Positions 8,260-17,500 of a stretch of DNA of 64,000 bases are shown one piece after another. Source of the DNA: Tolypothrix sp. PCC 7712. GTDB taxonomy: Bacteria > Cyanobacteriota > Cyanobacteriia > Cyanobacteriales > Nostocaceae. Each line of letters starts with the position of its first letter. Within the stretch, counting starts at the first letter, position 1. The notes beneath the pieces are model-generated. The model saw nothing but the letters and a program-made list of their open reading frames with translations. It was not told the DNA's origin and made no database searches. The stretch is from assembly GCF_025860405.1 (NCBI RefSeq), contig NZ_CP063785.1, forward strand, positions 6,573,390 through 6,637,389, given 5' to 3'. The position numbers and the translations under genes were made by a program.

Positions 8260-8822
8260 GTTGAATAGCAGGGAATATATGCAGATGAATAATGGCTTGC
8301 TTGGTATATGTCATCCCTGATTCAGAAGGGGAAAGGGAAAAACCACCCTTTCCTTTGCAAAACTATAGATGCTTGAATTGAATTGTGACTACTTACTGTA
8401 GTTTGTGAAATAACAAAAATATTAGAGTAATTTTTTGTATTCCTCAGATAGAAATATAGCTAGAAAATCAACCATGCTTAATACTTGAAATGGCTAGATA
8501 AATTCGCCTATTTTTTGTTATCCCTAATATGTTCACAACAGATACAGAAGACAATAAATTATCTTCTGCAAGTAAATGCTATTTTTAATAATCCTGTGGA
8601 TAGCTAAGAATACCTGAATTTTATTTTTAAGTTTTTATTATTGTTCATTAGCCCTAGTTATGTCAGTCAGAAAAGTCGGATATTTAAGTCGGAAAAGTCG
8701 GATTCACTATAATATTTTGCGTTAATCTCAAGACATGAATGCTGCCAAAATAAATGATATTTTTATTGACAATTACCAGAGTGTTAATGTTATAAATAAA
8801 CAAGAGTTAAGGAACTTAAACC
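8260..8822. other. AT-rich intergenic region with a repeat module and promoter-like box
   Basis: No credible gene. It separates divergent genes (TpsB leftwards, a small exported peptide rightwards). The only structure I see is the AGTCGG module at 8665-8703 with TATAAT just after it. Confidence 0.6.
8665..8703 (+). promoter_or_regulatory. 39-bp AGTCGG repeat module, copy 1
   Basis: Two double boxes of the form AGTCNGAAAAGTCGG separated by about six AT-rich bases. A TATAAT lies 5 bases downstream (8709-8714), so the module would occupy the -35 region of a promoter for the 8823 gene. Copies of the same length lie at 9562-9600 and 12952-12990. Confidence 0.6.
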
Positions 8823-8999
8823 ATGAAAAAAACACTATTGATTGCTACCACATTAATGGCGCTTGCTCTTCCCGCACACGCTACTCAAATTAACCAATAT
8901 GCCCAAGATAACCAAGATAAAATGAGCCTAAAAGCTCAACCTGAAGGTACAACAAGCTTGTGTTATATTTATAGAAACAAATTGGTTTGTACGCGTTAA
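8823..8999 (+). CDS. small exported peptide, 58 residues
   Basis: Starts MKKTLLIATTLMALALPAHA, a textbook signal peptide with an A-H-A cleavage site. The mature part is about 38 residues (TQINQYAQDNQ ...) and ends with a Cys-rich basic tail (LCYIYRNKLVCTR) with two cysteines able to pair. AAGGAAC precedes the ATG. A promoter-like module lies about 110 bp upstream and a strong hairpin 22 bp downstream, so it looks like a complete single-gene transcription unit. No family recognised. Confidence 0.7.
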   Translation: MKKTLLIATTLMALALPAHATQINQYAQDNQDKMSLKAQPEGTTSLCYIYRNKLVCTR

Positions 9000-9020
9000 A
9001 ATAGCATAGCTTGAAAGTTT

Positions 9021-9066
9021 TAAACCTTCCCAACCTATAATCGTTAATTAAGGCTGGGAAGGTTTA
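9021..9066 (+). terminator. 12-bp perfect stem after the exported-peptide gene
   Basis: TAAACCTTCCCA (9021-9032) pairs perfectly with TGGGAAGGTTTA (9055-9066). There is no long T run after it, but its placement fits a terminator. Confidence 0.75.
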
Positions 9067-9835
9067 ATTATGCCTATTAAATATCAGTTTACCATAATAT
9101 AAACTCATTTATAGATAATATCAAATATCAGATATATGGCGATTATTTACTTTTATCTACAGCATATTGCAAGTTGGTAATTACAGATAATTGTAGGGGC
9201 ACAACAATGTTGTACCCATATCGGCATACCTCATTTAGCTGAAATATGCTGTAAACATGTAATTATCAATTTTATGTTTTTATTTTCCATTATTATCACT
9301 CTTTATAAACACATTATTGTATTAATCAACTTTTGAATACTGTCCTTTGTACCATCATCTATTACCTCACTAACTTTGTTCTTGGTAAACGCATTTATCA
9401 AAAGTAATTTAGGCTAGGAAAACGTTTATTGTCACTTCGTTTAAACCTCTGTTTTTCTGCATCTATGGTGTGAATAAGCAAAGCAAGCGAAGGGTTGTTG
9501 GCACAACCCCTTTCTTGCTTTGCGTCTTTATCTATCCTGATTCCTCTCCCCTCTTCCTGTCAGTCGGCAAAGTCGGCTCATGAAGTCTGCAAAGTCGGAT
9601 AATTAAATCAGCGATCGCACACTGCGGTAGCTTATCCATAAAGCCAGACAAACCAGGGAAGTAGTGTTTTGTGCTAGAGCGATCACACTGTGGTGAAAAT
9701 GGCTTTGATGAAAGAAAGGCGATCACGCTCTGGGATAAGTAGGGCGATCGCTCCTTGGTGAAAAGGCTTGAATTCAAGATGAGGGGTGATCGCTAAAAAA
9801 CCTGTTGCGGATTGGACTGGCTGATGGTAAATGTA
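9067..9835. other. non-coding stretch with HIP1-centred repeats
   Basis: No supported gene. From 9605 to 9775 there are four degenerate repeats built on GCGATCRC followed by ACACTGTGG, GCTCTGGG or TCCTTGG. A second AGTCGG module lies at 9562-9600. An open frame on the minus strand here is a by-product of the repeats. Confidence 0.6.
9562..9600 (+). promoter_or_regulatory. 39-bp AGTCGG repeat module, copy 2
   Basis: Same length and four-box layout as the copies at 8665 and 12952 (AGTCGGCAAAGTCGG, then AGTCTGCAAAGTCGG). No gene starts close downstream on the plus strand. Confidence 0.5.
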
Positions 9836-10609
9836 CTACGATACTATCTGAATATTTATTTCGTAGACACTGCCTTCATCGTTATTGCTGACTAGATAAG
9901 TAAAATAACCTGCATTGTGACTTTCCGGTATGGTTAGGTATCCGAGTTTGTCATCCGAGCTTATCGAGTCATAGTCCCACAATTCTATTGTGGTTCCATT
10001 TTCGGGGATTTGGTAACTATAACCTGTCTCTTTTGTTTGCTGCGAATTGATTTCTTTGTATTTTCCTGAATTCGGCCAAATTTTCTTGCTGTCCACTTTT
10101 ATATACAGATCATCGGCTCCTGCAAAAAAGTGATCGAGTCCTTCGATAACCTGCACTCCTGCACCTGCGCCACCAACAGCAGCAACTCCAGTAGCAGCAA
10201 TAAGTAGACCACCAGTCACAGTAGCACCTGCAACAGCCGCAGCACCACCTGCTAGACCACCAATTGTACCAAATATGCCTCTTGCAAAGTCGTCAATTCC
10301 TGACGATGGTTTGATACACTTTACACTGACAAGGTTTAAAGTTTTTTTCGTAAGCCTGTCTACTCGGATTGATGATGTGATGTCATTAAAATCTGAGCCT
10401 ACGAAAGGAGTATCACTGGTAAAGCTCTTAGAACGACCAGAAAATCCAGGATTTTCATAAAGAATGACCTTAAACCCGTTAGTGATTTTCAACGAACTCA
10501 GTTGATCATTACCGATTGTCAAGTTAGAGACATCATAACTTCCCTCGTCAAGTTCCTGACTGAGTCCGCTATAGTTTGCATCACGGTAAATTACTACCTT
10601 GAATGACAT
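9836..10609 (-). CDS. beta/gamma-crystallin domain protein with glycine-rich hydrophobic centre
   Basis: 257 residues. Residues 1-85 form two Greek-key motifs of a beta/gamma-crystallin domain (VVIYRDANYSGLSQEL; FKVILYENPGFSGRSKSF) with S-S-I-R-V at the end, a fold that often binds calcium. Residues 110-155 are a long Gly/Ala-rich hydrophobic stretch (GTIGGLAGGAAAVAGATVTG) that could insert in a membrane. The C-terminus (DLYIKVDSKKIWP ... IELWDYDSISSDDKLGYLTI) resembles a C2-like beta domain. It stands alone. A secreted or pore-forming role is possible but unproven. Confidence 0.75.
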   Translation of the reverse strand: MSFKVVIYRDANYSGLSQELDEGSYDVSNLTIGNDQLSSLKITNGFKVILYENPGFSGRSKSFTSDTPFVGSDFNDITSSIRVDRLTKKTLNLVSVKCIKPSSGIDDFARGIFGTIGGLAGGAAAVAGATVTGGLLIAATGVAAVGGAGAGVQVIEGLDHFFAGADDLYIKVDSKKIWPNSGKYKEINSQQTKETGYSYQIPENGTTIELWDYDSISSDDKLGYLTIPESHNAGYFTYLVSNNDEGSVYEINIQIVS

Positions 10610-10984
10610 ATCTTAATACTCCTAATGTTTGATAACTGGTACTGATTCTCTACATTTTTGAGATGCTTCAGAAGGCAATTTCTGAATTATTGGTATTGAG
10701 CTAACTAAATTAGCTGAATTTTGTTTTTTTTGCGGGTAGTTGACAAAGGATAAGGAGGTTTTCTTCCTTTCGCTTGTCTATTTATAAGACGGTTCCAGTA
10801 ATTAATTTATGAATTTTTCGAGTTAGATGCTTTTTACTCAAACACTATAATTACTAGAATACCGATTCACTAATAAAAGACGAGACTGAAAACCCCTGTT
10901 TTAACTTCTCTTACAACAAAATATTCCTGAGTAAGACAAAGATTTGTCAAAGAAGGGATGGAATCAGCCTGTTTGTCGACGAGA

Positions 10985-11455
10985 GCAAAAAACTTCGTTC
11001 CCAAATAATTGATGGAGAAAAAGAAGCCTATCTAATTGCGATAGCTTATAGTAAAGCCCCAACAGGAAAGCGCAATCGGACGCTTCAAATGCTTGCAGAC
11101 AAATGATAGAACTCAACTATGTTGAACAAGTATATACTGAAACTATCAGAAAAGCATTAAAAAAACAAACTCAAACCCTAGCTCAATGAATCTTGGGTAA
11201 TTCCACCTGAAGCAACCGCAGAATTTGTTTGCTGTATGGAAGATATTTTAGATGTTTACAAGCGTCCTTATGACGAAAAAAATCCTGGCAGAAATTGAGT
11301 TTAGTGTCTTAATCGTCGTATTCCTGACCAAGATACTCTCAAATTAGAAATTGCTGCTTGGTCACAACAGAGAAAAAACAAAAGTTAATTGGCGATTTAC
11401 CACAGCAGATGCTCGTATCAAATTGAAGCGACTTTATCCCTCAATTCAAACTTGA
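10985..11455 (+). pseudogene. IS630-type transposase remnant
   Basis: Pieces of an IS630-family transposase can be read across frames. The N-terminal part is EAYLIAIAYSKAPTGKRNRT and LADKMIELNYVEQVYTE. Then IPPEATAEFVCCMEDIL and VYKRPYDEKNPG follow. After a large deletion comes RRIPDQDTLKLEIAAWSQQR, and the end is WRFTTADARIKLKRLYPSIQ. Stops, frameshifts and loss of the central catalytic part make it dead. I saw no clear terminal inverted repeats. Confidence 0.8.
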
Positions 11456-11683
11456 TGATCTACTACCTCTCTATCATTTTCATTTTTAAATATTGAGAGC
11501 TTATATTCAGATTCCTCAGATGGATTTATCTCATATCCGTCCTTGAGAAAGTAGAACTTATCATTATCTAACAATACCCACTCCCTTATTAATTCAATTC
11601 AGAAAGCCTCAAGCGTGAATTCTTCATTTTCGACTAAACCGATTACCGCTTTTACTTAATTTTTCAGGCTAGAGGCTTTCTTC

Positions 11684-12616
11684 TCAATACAAAGGAGGAG
11701 AGCGGGACGATCGCACAAACATAAATTCTCGCCCCACTTTCCCCACCTGATACTGTTGTTGCGTCCACAGCACCGCCTCAACCCACCAACAAGCATCACT
11801 TTTTACCTCTAACTTCTCCTCAGAAGTCGCCCCAAGCATCACCGACTCAAACTGCTGCACATCATGCGCTACCTCCTGAGCTTTCTCACTCCCAACAATC
11901 TCCTCTTCCTCCACCGTAACTGCAAGTACCGTCTCCCCTACTCTCGCTTCAACTACCCCATTCCCCTCGGACATCTCCACTATTTCCGACTTTGTTGCAG
12001 TCGCTGTCACAGATTTATCCCTATCCATTCCCTCCTCCCCGATAAAATATCCCTTCAACTCCTCACGCAGAATAGCCCGCGCCTGGGAGATGCGCTTACA
12101 GACATTTTGGTAAGAAATTCCCTGCTGTTCTACTATTTCCTGATGTGAAAGTTCTTGATAAAAGTGCAGAATAAACGTCTCGCGCAGCCTTGTCGGTAAG
12201 TTATCAATAGCACGACGAATCACCATCTTTCTCTCGTCAGTGTCCATCACACTTTCTGGGGTATTCTCAAACGCAACCAGTCCTTGCTCCTCACCAGAGG
12301 CGTAAATTTCTATATCCTCAACTCGATTCGCACCCCGAGTGCGTTCTCGAAGAATATCCACGCAGAGATTACGAGTCAGCGTCACGAGCCAAGCCTTAAA
12401 ATTAGAAATTTCCTCTGCATACTTTTGCGCCTTCTTCCAAGCTTTCAGCATCGCCCGACTGAGCGCATCTTCAGCATCAATTGAGTCACCCATCCACTTA
12501 ACGCAGCAACGATAAAGATAATCTTGATACTGTTGCCATTGCTGCCAAAAAGTCATACTGACATCATCAGAACTACTACGCTCTGATGAGGAGACGACTG
12601 CTAGAGAAACTACCAT
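11684..12616 (-). CDS. ECF-type RNA polymerase sigma factor with acidic C-terminal extension
   Basis: 310 residues. Region 2 is visible at 25-95 (YQDYLYRCCVKWMGDSIDAE, NFKAWLVTLTRNLCVDILRE). Region 4 is at about 145-195 (LRETFILHFYQELSHQEIVE, GISYQNVCKRISQARAILRE). ECF factors are usually about 170-200 residues; this one has about 110 extra residues rich in Glu and Val, of unknown role, perhaps a sensory or anti-sigma-binding tail. It is transcribed away from the response regulator at 13317. The AGTCGG module at 12952 lies between them, so either protein could use it. Confidence 0.85.
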   Translation of the reverse strand: MVVSLAVVSSSERSSSDDVSMTFWQQWQQYQDYLYRCCVKWMGDSIDAEDALSRAMLKAWKKAQKYAEEISNFKAWLVTLTRNLCVDILRERTRGANRVEDIEIYASGEEQGLVAFENTPESVMDTDERKMVIRRAIDNLPTRLRETFILHFYQELSHQEIVEQQGISYQNVCKRISQARAILREELKGYFIGEEGMDRDKSVTATATKSEIVEMSEGNGVVEARVGETVLAVTVEEEEIVGSEKAQEVAHDVQQFESVMLGATSEEKLEVKSDACWWVEAVLWTQQQYQVGKVGREFMFVRSSRSPPLY

Positions 12617-13316
12617 AATGTGACACTCAACAATCTAATTAATTTGATTGCAATTCGATTTCAAACGTCTATCGTATAAAAAATTACTCACTCTTTCATC
12701 GCAACTAGGCTGAAGCATTGTATTTAGACGATTTCCAGTTTTTTTGGGTAAATAAACCAATAAAGGTATATATTTGGTAAATTTTGGAAAAGTCAGAGCA
12801 ATCTCTTAGTCCTTGCTAATTAAGTGTTTATATATACTTGTATGTATATATAAATGCTGGATCACGAATAATTGTGGTAAAGTTTTGACAATTCACTAGC
12901 GTGGTATTTGCTGCTCGTATGTAAAGTTACTACTATTCTCTGCTGTGCACTAGTCGGAAAAGTCGGGTATTTCGGTCGGATGAGTCGGATTTTGCTTGAA
13001 ATATTTTGAATCTCAAGTATTTATATTGAGGCAAGCTCTCAACAGAATTCACAAAAGCAAGTGTTAAAGCGTCTAATGAGAGAAATTTATAATACCAATA
13101 CTTAAGGGTAATGATAAATAAACACTATAGTAAATCTATTCTCTTTTGGAAGAATTTCCGAGAAAATACGGTTAATTTACAACTATAAAAGTAAATAGTA
13201 TTTATATACTGAAACACTTATTGAAGGCAGTAGCGATCGCCAATTGCCACACTACGTATAAAATAAAATACATTGTCTCATCACCAAAAACCCTCAATAA
13301 TGACATCTAAGCACCC
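12617..13316. other. AT-rich divergent intergenic region
   Basis: 700 bp between the sigma factor and the response regulator. It contains the third AGTCGG module at 12952-12990 and a HIP1 site near 13234. No gene seen. Confidence 0.6.
12952..12990 (+). promoter_or_regulatory. 39-bp AGTCGG repeat module, copy 3
   Basis: AGTCGGAAAAGTCGGG, spacer, then GGTCGGATGAGTCGG, followed by an AT-rich stretch (TTGAAATATTTTGAAT) similar to the one after copy 1. It is 327 bp upstream of the response-regulator start. Confidence 0.55.
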
Positions 13317-14486
13317 ATGAATCTTGAAGAAGCAATCAAATGGGTAGACTCGACCCTAGAATCCAAAACAGGTAAAAAACTAACGATCCCGGAGAAAGAA
13401 ATCCTCAAAGCCGCTTGGGAAAACGAACCCTACAACGCTGTTGCGGATAGCTTATATATGAGTGTGGGGCATATTAAAGATTTAGCCTCATTATTATGGA
13501 AACGTCTTTCAGATTTACTAGAAGAAAAAGTAACTAAAAATAACTTTCGCCATTTACTTTTAAAACAAACTGCTACCTCTACTCAGTCCTCTCTCAAAAT
13601 TGCCGAAAGCGACACTTATCAAACTGAAGACCCAAAAGGCAATATTTTAATTGTTGATGACTTAATCGAAAACCTGCATTTTTTAAACGATATCTTAAGC
13701 AAACAGGGTTACAAAGTTCGCAGTGTCACTAACGGTAATATGGCATTACGAACTATCCGCAACAATCCCCCGGATGTGATTTTACTTGATATCAAAATGC
13801 CGGATATTGATGGCTATCAAGTCTGCTCAATTCTGAAAGCTGAAGAAGACACTTCAGATATTCCGATTATTTTTCTCAGTGCATTAAACGAGGTTTTTGA
13901 TAAAGTCAAAGCTTTTGAAGTGGGGGGAGTAGATTATATTACCAAACCCTTTCAAACTGAAGAAGTTATCGCCCGTATTCAAACTCACCTGACTTTGCAA
14001 CAGCAAAAGCGCCAGTTGCGACAAGAAATTGAAAAACATCAACAAACAGCAGAAATTCTCTACCAATCTCGCGCCCTCCTCGCCAGTTTGTTGAATAGTT
14101 CTAGAGATGGAATTGCTGCTATGCAAGCCGTTAGGGATATGGTAACTGGAGAAATTGAAGATTTTCGCTATTTATTAGTTAATCCTGTATTTGCCAAAAT
14201 CTTGGGTAAGAAACGAGAAGAATTGACTAATAACTTAGGGCAGAAGCAAGTCTTAAATCAACTCATTCCCGGATTTTTTAAGCAGTTAGTACAGGTAGTT
14301 GAAACAGGAGAATCCCTGAAAAAAGAATTTTTTTGGGAAACCAACCTGCAAAAAAAAGGCTATGAATTGATAGCGGTGAAGTTGGGTGATGGCTTTTCGA
14401 TGACTATACGCGAGACTAAAGATTATATGGATTTGGGAGAGGAGGGAATATGGAAGAATGCTCAACTAAATTATCAGAGTAAGTAG
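13317..14486 (+). CDS. response regulator with N-terminal vMAP-like HTH and PAS-like domain
   Basis: 389 residues. Residues 1-80 resemble the small HTH found in cyanobacterial vWA-MoxR-associated proteins (MNLEEAIKWVDSTLESKTG, LTIPEKEILKAAW, ADSLYMSVGHIKDLASLLW). Residues 105-220 are a receiver domain (NILIVDDLIENLHFL, phospho-acceptor in VILLDIKMPDIDGY, YITKPF). The rest is coiled coil then PAS-like (LLNSSRDGIAAM). It converges with the giant kinase gene (stops 30 bp apart), which has a histidine-kinase core, so the two may signal together. No DNA-binding output domain is visible at the C-terminus. Confidence 0.85.
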   Translation: MNLEEAIKWVDSTLESKTGKKLTIPEKEILKAAWENEPYNAVADSLYMSVGHIKDLASLLWKRLSDLLEEKVTKNNFRHLLLKQTATSTQSSLKIAESDTYQTEDPKGNILIVDDLIENLHFLNDILSKQGYKVRSVTNGNMALRTIRNNPPDVILLDIKMPDIDGYQVCSILKAEEDTSDIPIIFLSALNEVFDKVKAFEVGGVDYITKPFQTEEVIARIQTHLTLQQQKRQLRQEIEKHQQTAEILYQSRALLASLLNSSRDGIAAMQAVRDMVTGEIEDFRYLLVNPVFAKILGKKREELTNNLGQKQVLNQLIPGFFKQLVQVVETGESLKKEFFWETNLQKKGYELIAVKLGDGFSMTIRETKDYMDLGEEGIWKNAQLNYQSK

Positions 14487-14516
14487 GGTGAAAAAATACT
14501 TATCTATCTTTGTTGG

Positions 14517-17500
14517 TTAATGTTTACCAATCAATGGTTCAGTTAAATACAAAATCTTTTCAAATTGAAATCTTTTCACCCAATCTTTGCAAGTCTGACG
14601 AACTAAAGCATGAGATTCAGGAACTAACCCTAGGATTTGCAAGACTAATTCTGCATCTGCATCAAGGGCAGCTTCATGCAAATTTATAATCCATGATTTT
14701 GGCATTTCTGCGAATAAATCCGTTAAATTTAACGGTTCTACAGTCACATTAGCACGATGAGATGGTTGCTCTTTTTCTTGATAAATATAACGAACTCCCA
14801 AATGTTTAGCCATCATCTCAAATATGGTTTCTGTGTAAAAAGGTTTGCGGACAAAATCATCGCAGCCAGCCGATAAAATTACGGTTTTTTCTTCTTCCCA
14901 TGCACTAGCAGTCAAAGCAATAATGACAGTGGCTTGTCCTTTAGTTGTGCTTTTAATGCGTTTGGTGGCTTCATAACCATCCATCACTGGCATTCGCATA
15001 TCCATCCAAATCAGATGCGGTGAATACTCATCCCAAATTTTAATTGCATCTTCACCATTATTAGCTGCTTGCACTGCAAAACCCAGGGGTTTGAGGAGTT
15101 TAACTAACAGTTGGCGGTTATAATCTTTATCATCCACTACCAAGATGCGATATTGAGGTTGGTTAGGAGCTAAGGCAATAATGCGATCGCTCTTCAATGG
15201 ATTCTCAATTTCGCATTCATCAGCAATACTTACTGGTATATCAAATTTAAAAGTAGTACCAGAGGGAGTTTCACAGGTGGGGGAGCAAAAAGCTTGACTA
15301 CTAATAACAGTAATTTCACCCCCTATCAAGCGCACAAATTCACGACTAATTGTTAATCCTAATCCCGTTCCTTGCTGTAATTGCTGTCCTGATGAGGTTT
15401 GCACGAAGGGCTGAAATAAATTCTCTAGTTCTTCTGCTGCAATGCCAACTCCTGTATCTTTGACTTCAAAGCTAATAGTTGTTTCTCCCCTATCTGTCTG
15501 CATATCTGCATTGATTGCCACTTTAACTGACACGCTGCCAGAGGAGGTAAATTTAATAGCATTACTGATTAAATTAATCAGTACTTGCCGCAATTTAATC
15601 TCATCTGTGCAGATATATTGGGGAACATTTTGGGCACAGTCAAATTGCAACTGCAAGTTTTTATCTTTGGCTTTCAATGCAAACATATCTTCGATATCAG
15701 CCAGTAAATAATACAAATCGAAGTTAGTTGTGGATAACACCATGCGTCCGGCTTCCACTTTCGACAAGTCAAGCACTTGGTTAATTAATGTCAACAAATG
15801 TTCTCCACTGCGATGAATAATTTCCAGATTCTCTTTTTGTCCAGTGGAGAGATTTGCATCCTGGTTCATCAGCTGAGAAAAGCCAAGAATTGCATTTAGG
15901 GGAGTTCGCAATTCATGACTCATGTTAGCCAGGAATGTGCTTTTAGCGTGGTTAGCAGTTTCGGCTGCGTCTTTAGCTTGTTCGAGTTCTGCTTCTATTT
16001 TTTTGCGTTCGCTAATTTCCTGTTCTAACCGCACATTTTCAATCAGGGTTTTCTCAGCTTGTTTGCGATCGCTAATATCTTGAAAGGCGGCGATCGCATA
16101 TTCTACATTACCAGTCTCATCAAAAATTGGCGTGCTGGTGACTTCTAAGGGGACAATTGCGTCACTATAGTGTAGTTCCAAATCATCTGCCCTTGTTTTT
16201 TCACCACCCAGCGATCGCACGACGGGAAGCTGTTCTACTGGGTACATCTGATTGGTTTCGGCCCGATATATGCTATAGACTTGGGAAAGTTGTTCGACTT
16301 CCGCTTTTGGTAATTCTTGAATCTTCAGTAACTGCTGTGAAACTTGATTGGCGTAAACCAGCTTGCCTTTGGCATCGTGAACGGATATACCTAGAGGAAT
16401 GGCGTTGAGGAATTTATTCAGTCTATTTTGCGTCGATTGAACTTGAGTATAAAGTCTAGCATTGTTAAGCGCGATCGCTGCTTGGGTCGAAAGCATTTGT
16501 ATTACTTTAAGCCGATCAATTGTAAAAACTCCATCTGCGAGATTATTCTCTAAGTAGACAATCCCAATCAATTGCCCTTGATTCAGCAGTGGCGCACAGA
16601 GAATTGATTTTGGTTTGTATTTTTTAATATAATTATCTTGCGTAAATCTACCTTCACGGGCAACATTACTTTCAATCAATCCTTCTTGAGTTCTGGCGAC
16701 ATAGTAAATAATTGATGCAGGTAGACAGGTTTCGATAGGAGTCGATTGCAATACTAGAATTTGCTCAGAATTCGCCTCACCAGATGCTTCAACTCGTAAT
16801 TCTCCCAGAGATTCTAAAATGAGGTAGCCAGTTTGTGCGCCAGCGCTAGATAGCAGAATTCGCATTAAAGTTGCGAGGAGTTTATCTAGTTCAATTTCAC
16901 TAGCAATTGCGACAGCAGCTTTCATCAGTGCGGCTAAATCCAAAACTTCGCCTGCGGTACTACCAGAGGTATTAGGTATGCTGTGGCGTGAATCGAGGGA
17001 TATATTGGTTTTGGTAAAGCGCTGCAAAAGTTGCGGATATTGCTGTTCTAAATCCTTAACTTTTGCGATCGCACCCCAACGCAGATAACAGTGATAAGCA
17101 TTAATCAGATAACCTTGGGCAACTTGCGCTTTTCCCCAATTGAGGTAGAATTTAGCAGTCAATTCATTAGCCAAAGCTTCTTCATTCAGATAGTCATTTT
17201 CTTTGGCTAAGGTAATAGCGCGATCGTAGCAATCAATCGCTTGAGTATGTTCGCCCAAAACTCGATGCAATTCTGCCTGCACTAGATAGAATTTTTGCAA
17301 ATGAGTCATCGGTGCAAAATGCGCCCATTTTTTAATATTTTTCAGCTTGGCTTTCACCTGCTTTTGGATGCGTTTTTGTTCCGATTTAGAAGCATCAGCA
17401 TATATAGCTAAGTAAATTAAAGATATGTAGAAATCCGCCAGGGGTATACTACCAACAGCACTATCTTGAGATGCTTCCACTAAACGGGTATATTTCAGAG

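Noticed and set aside
9532..9777. Minus-strand 81-codon frame
   Set aside because: It consists of translated HIP1 and AGTCGG repeats with no protein-like features.
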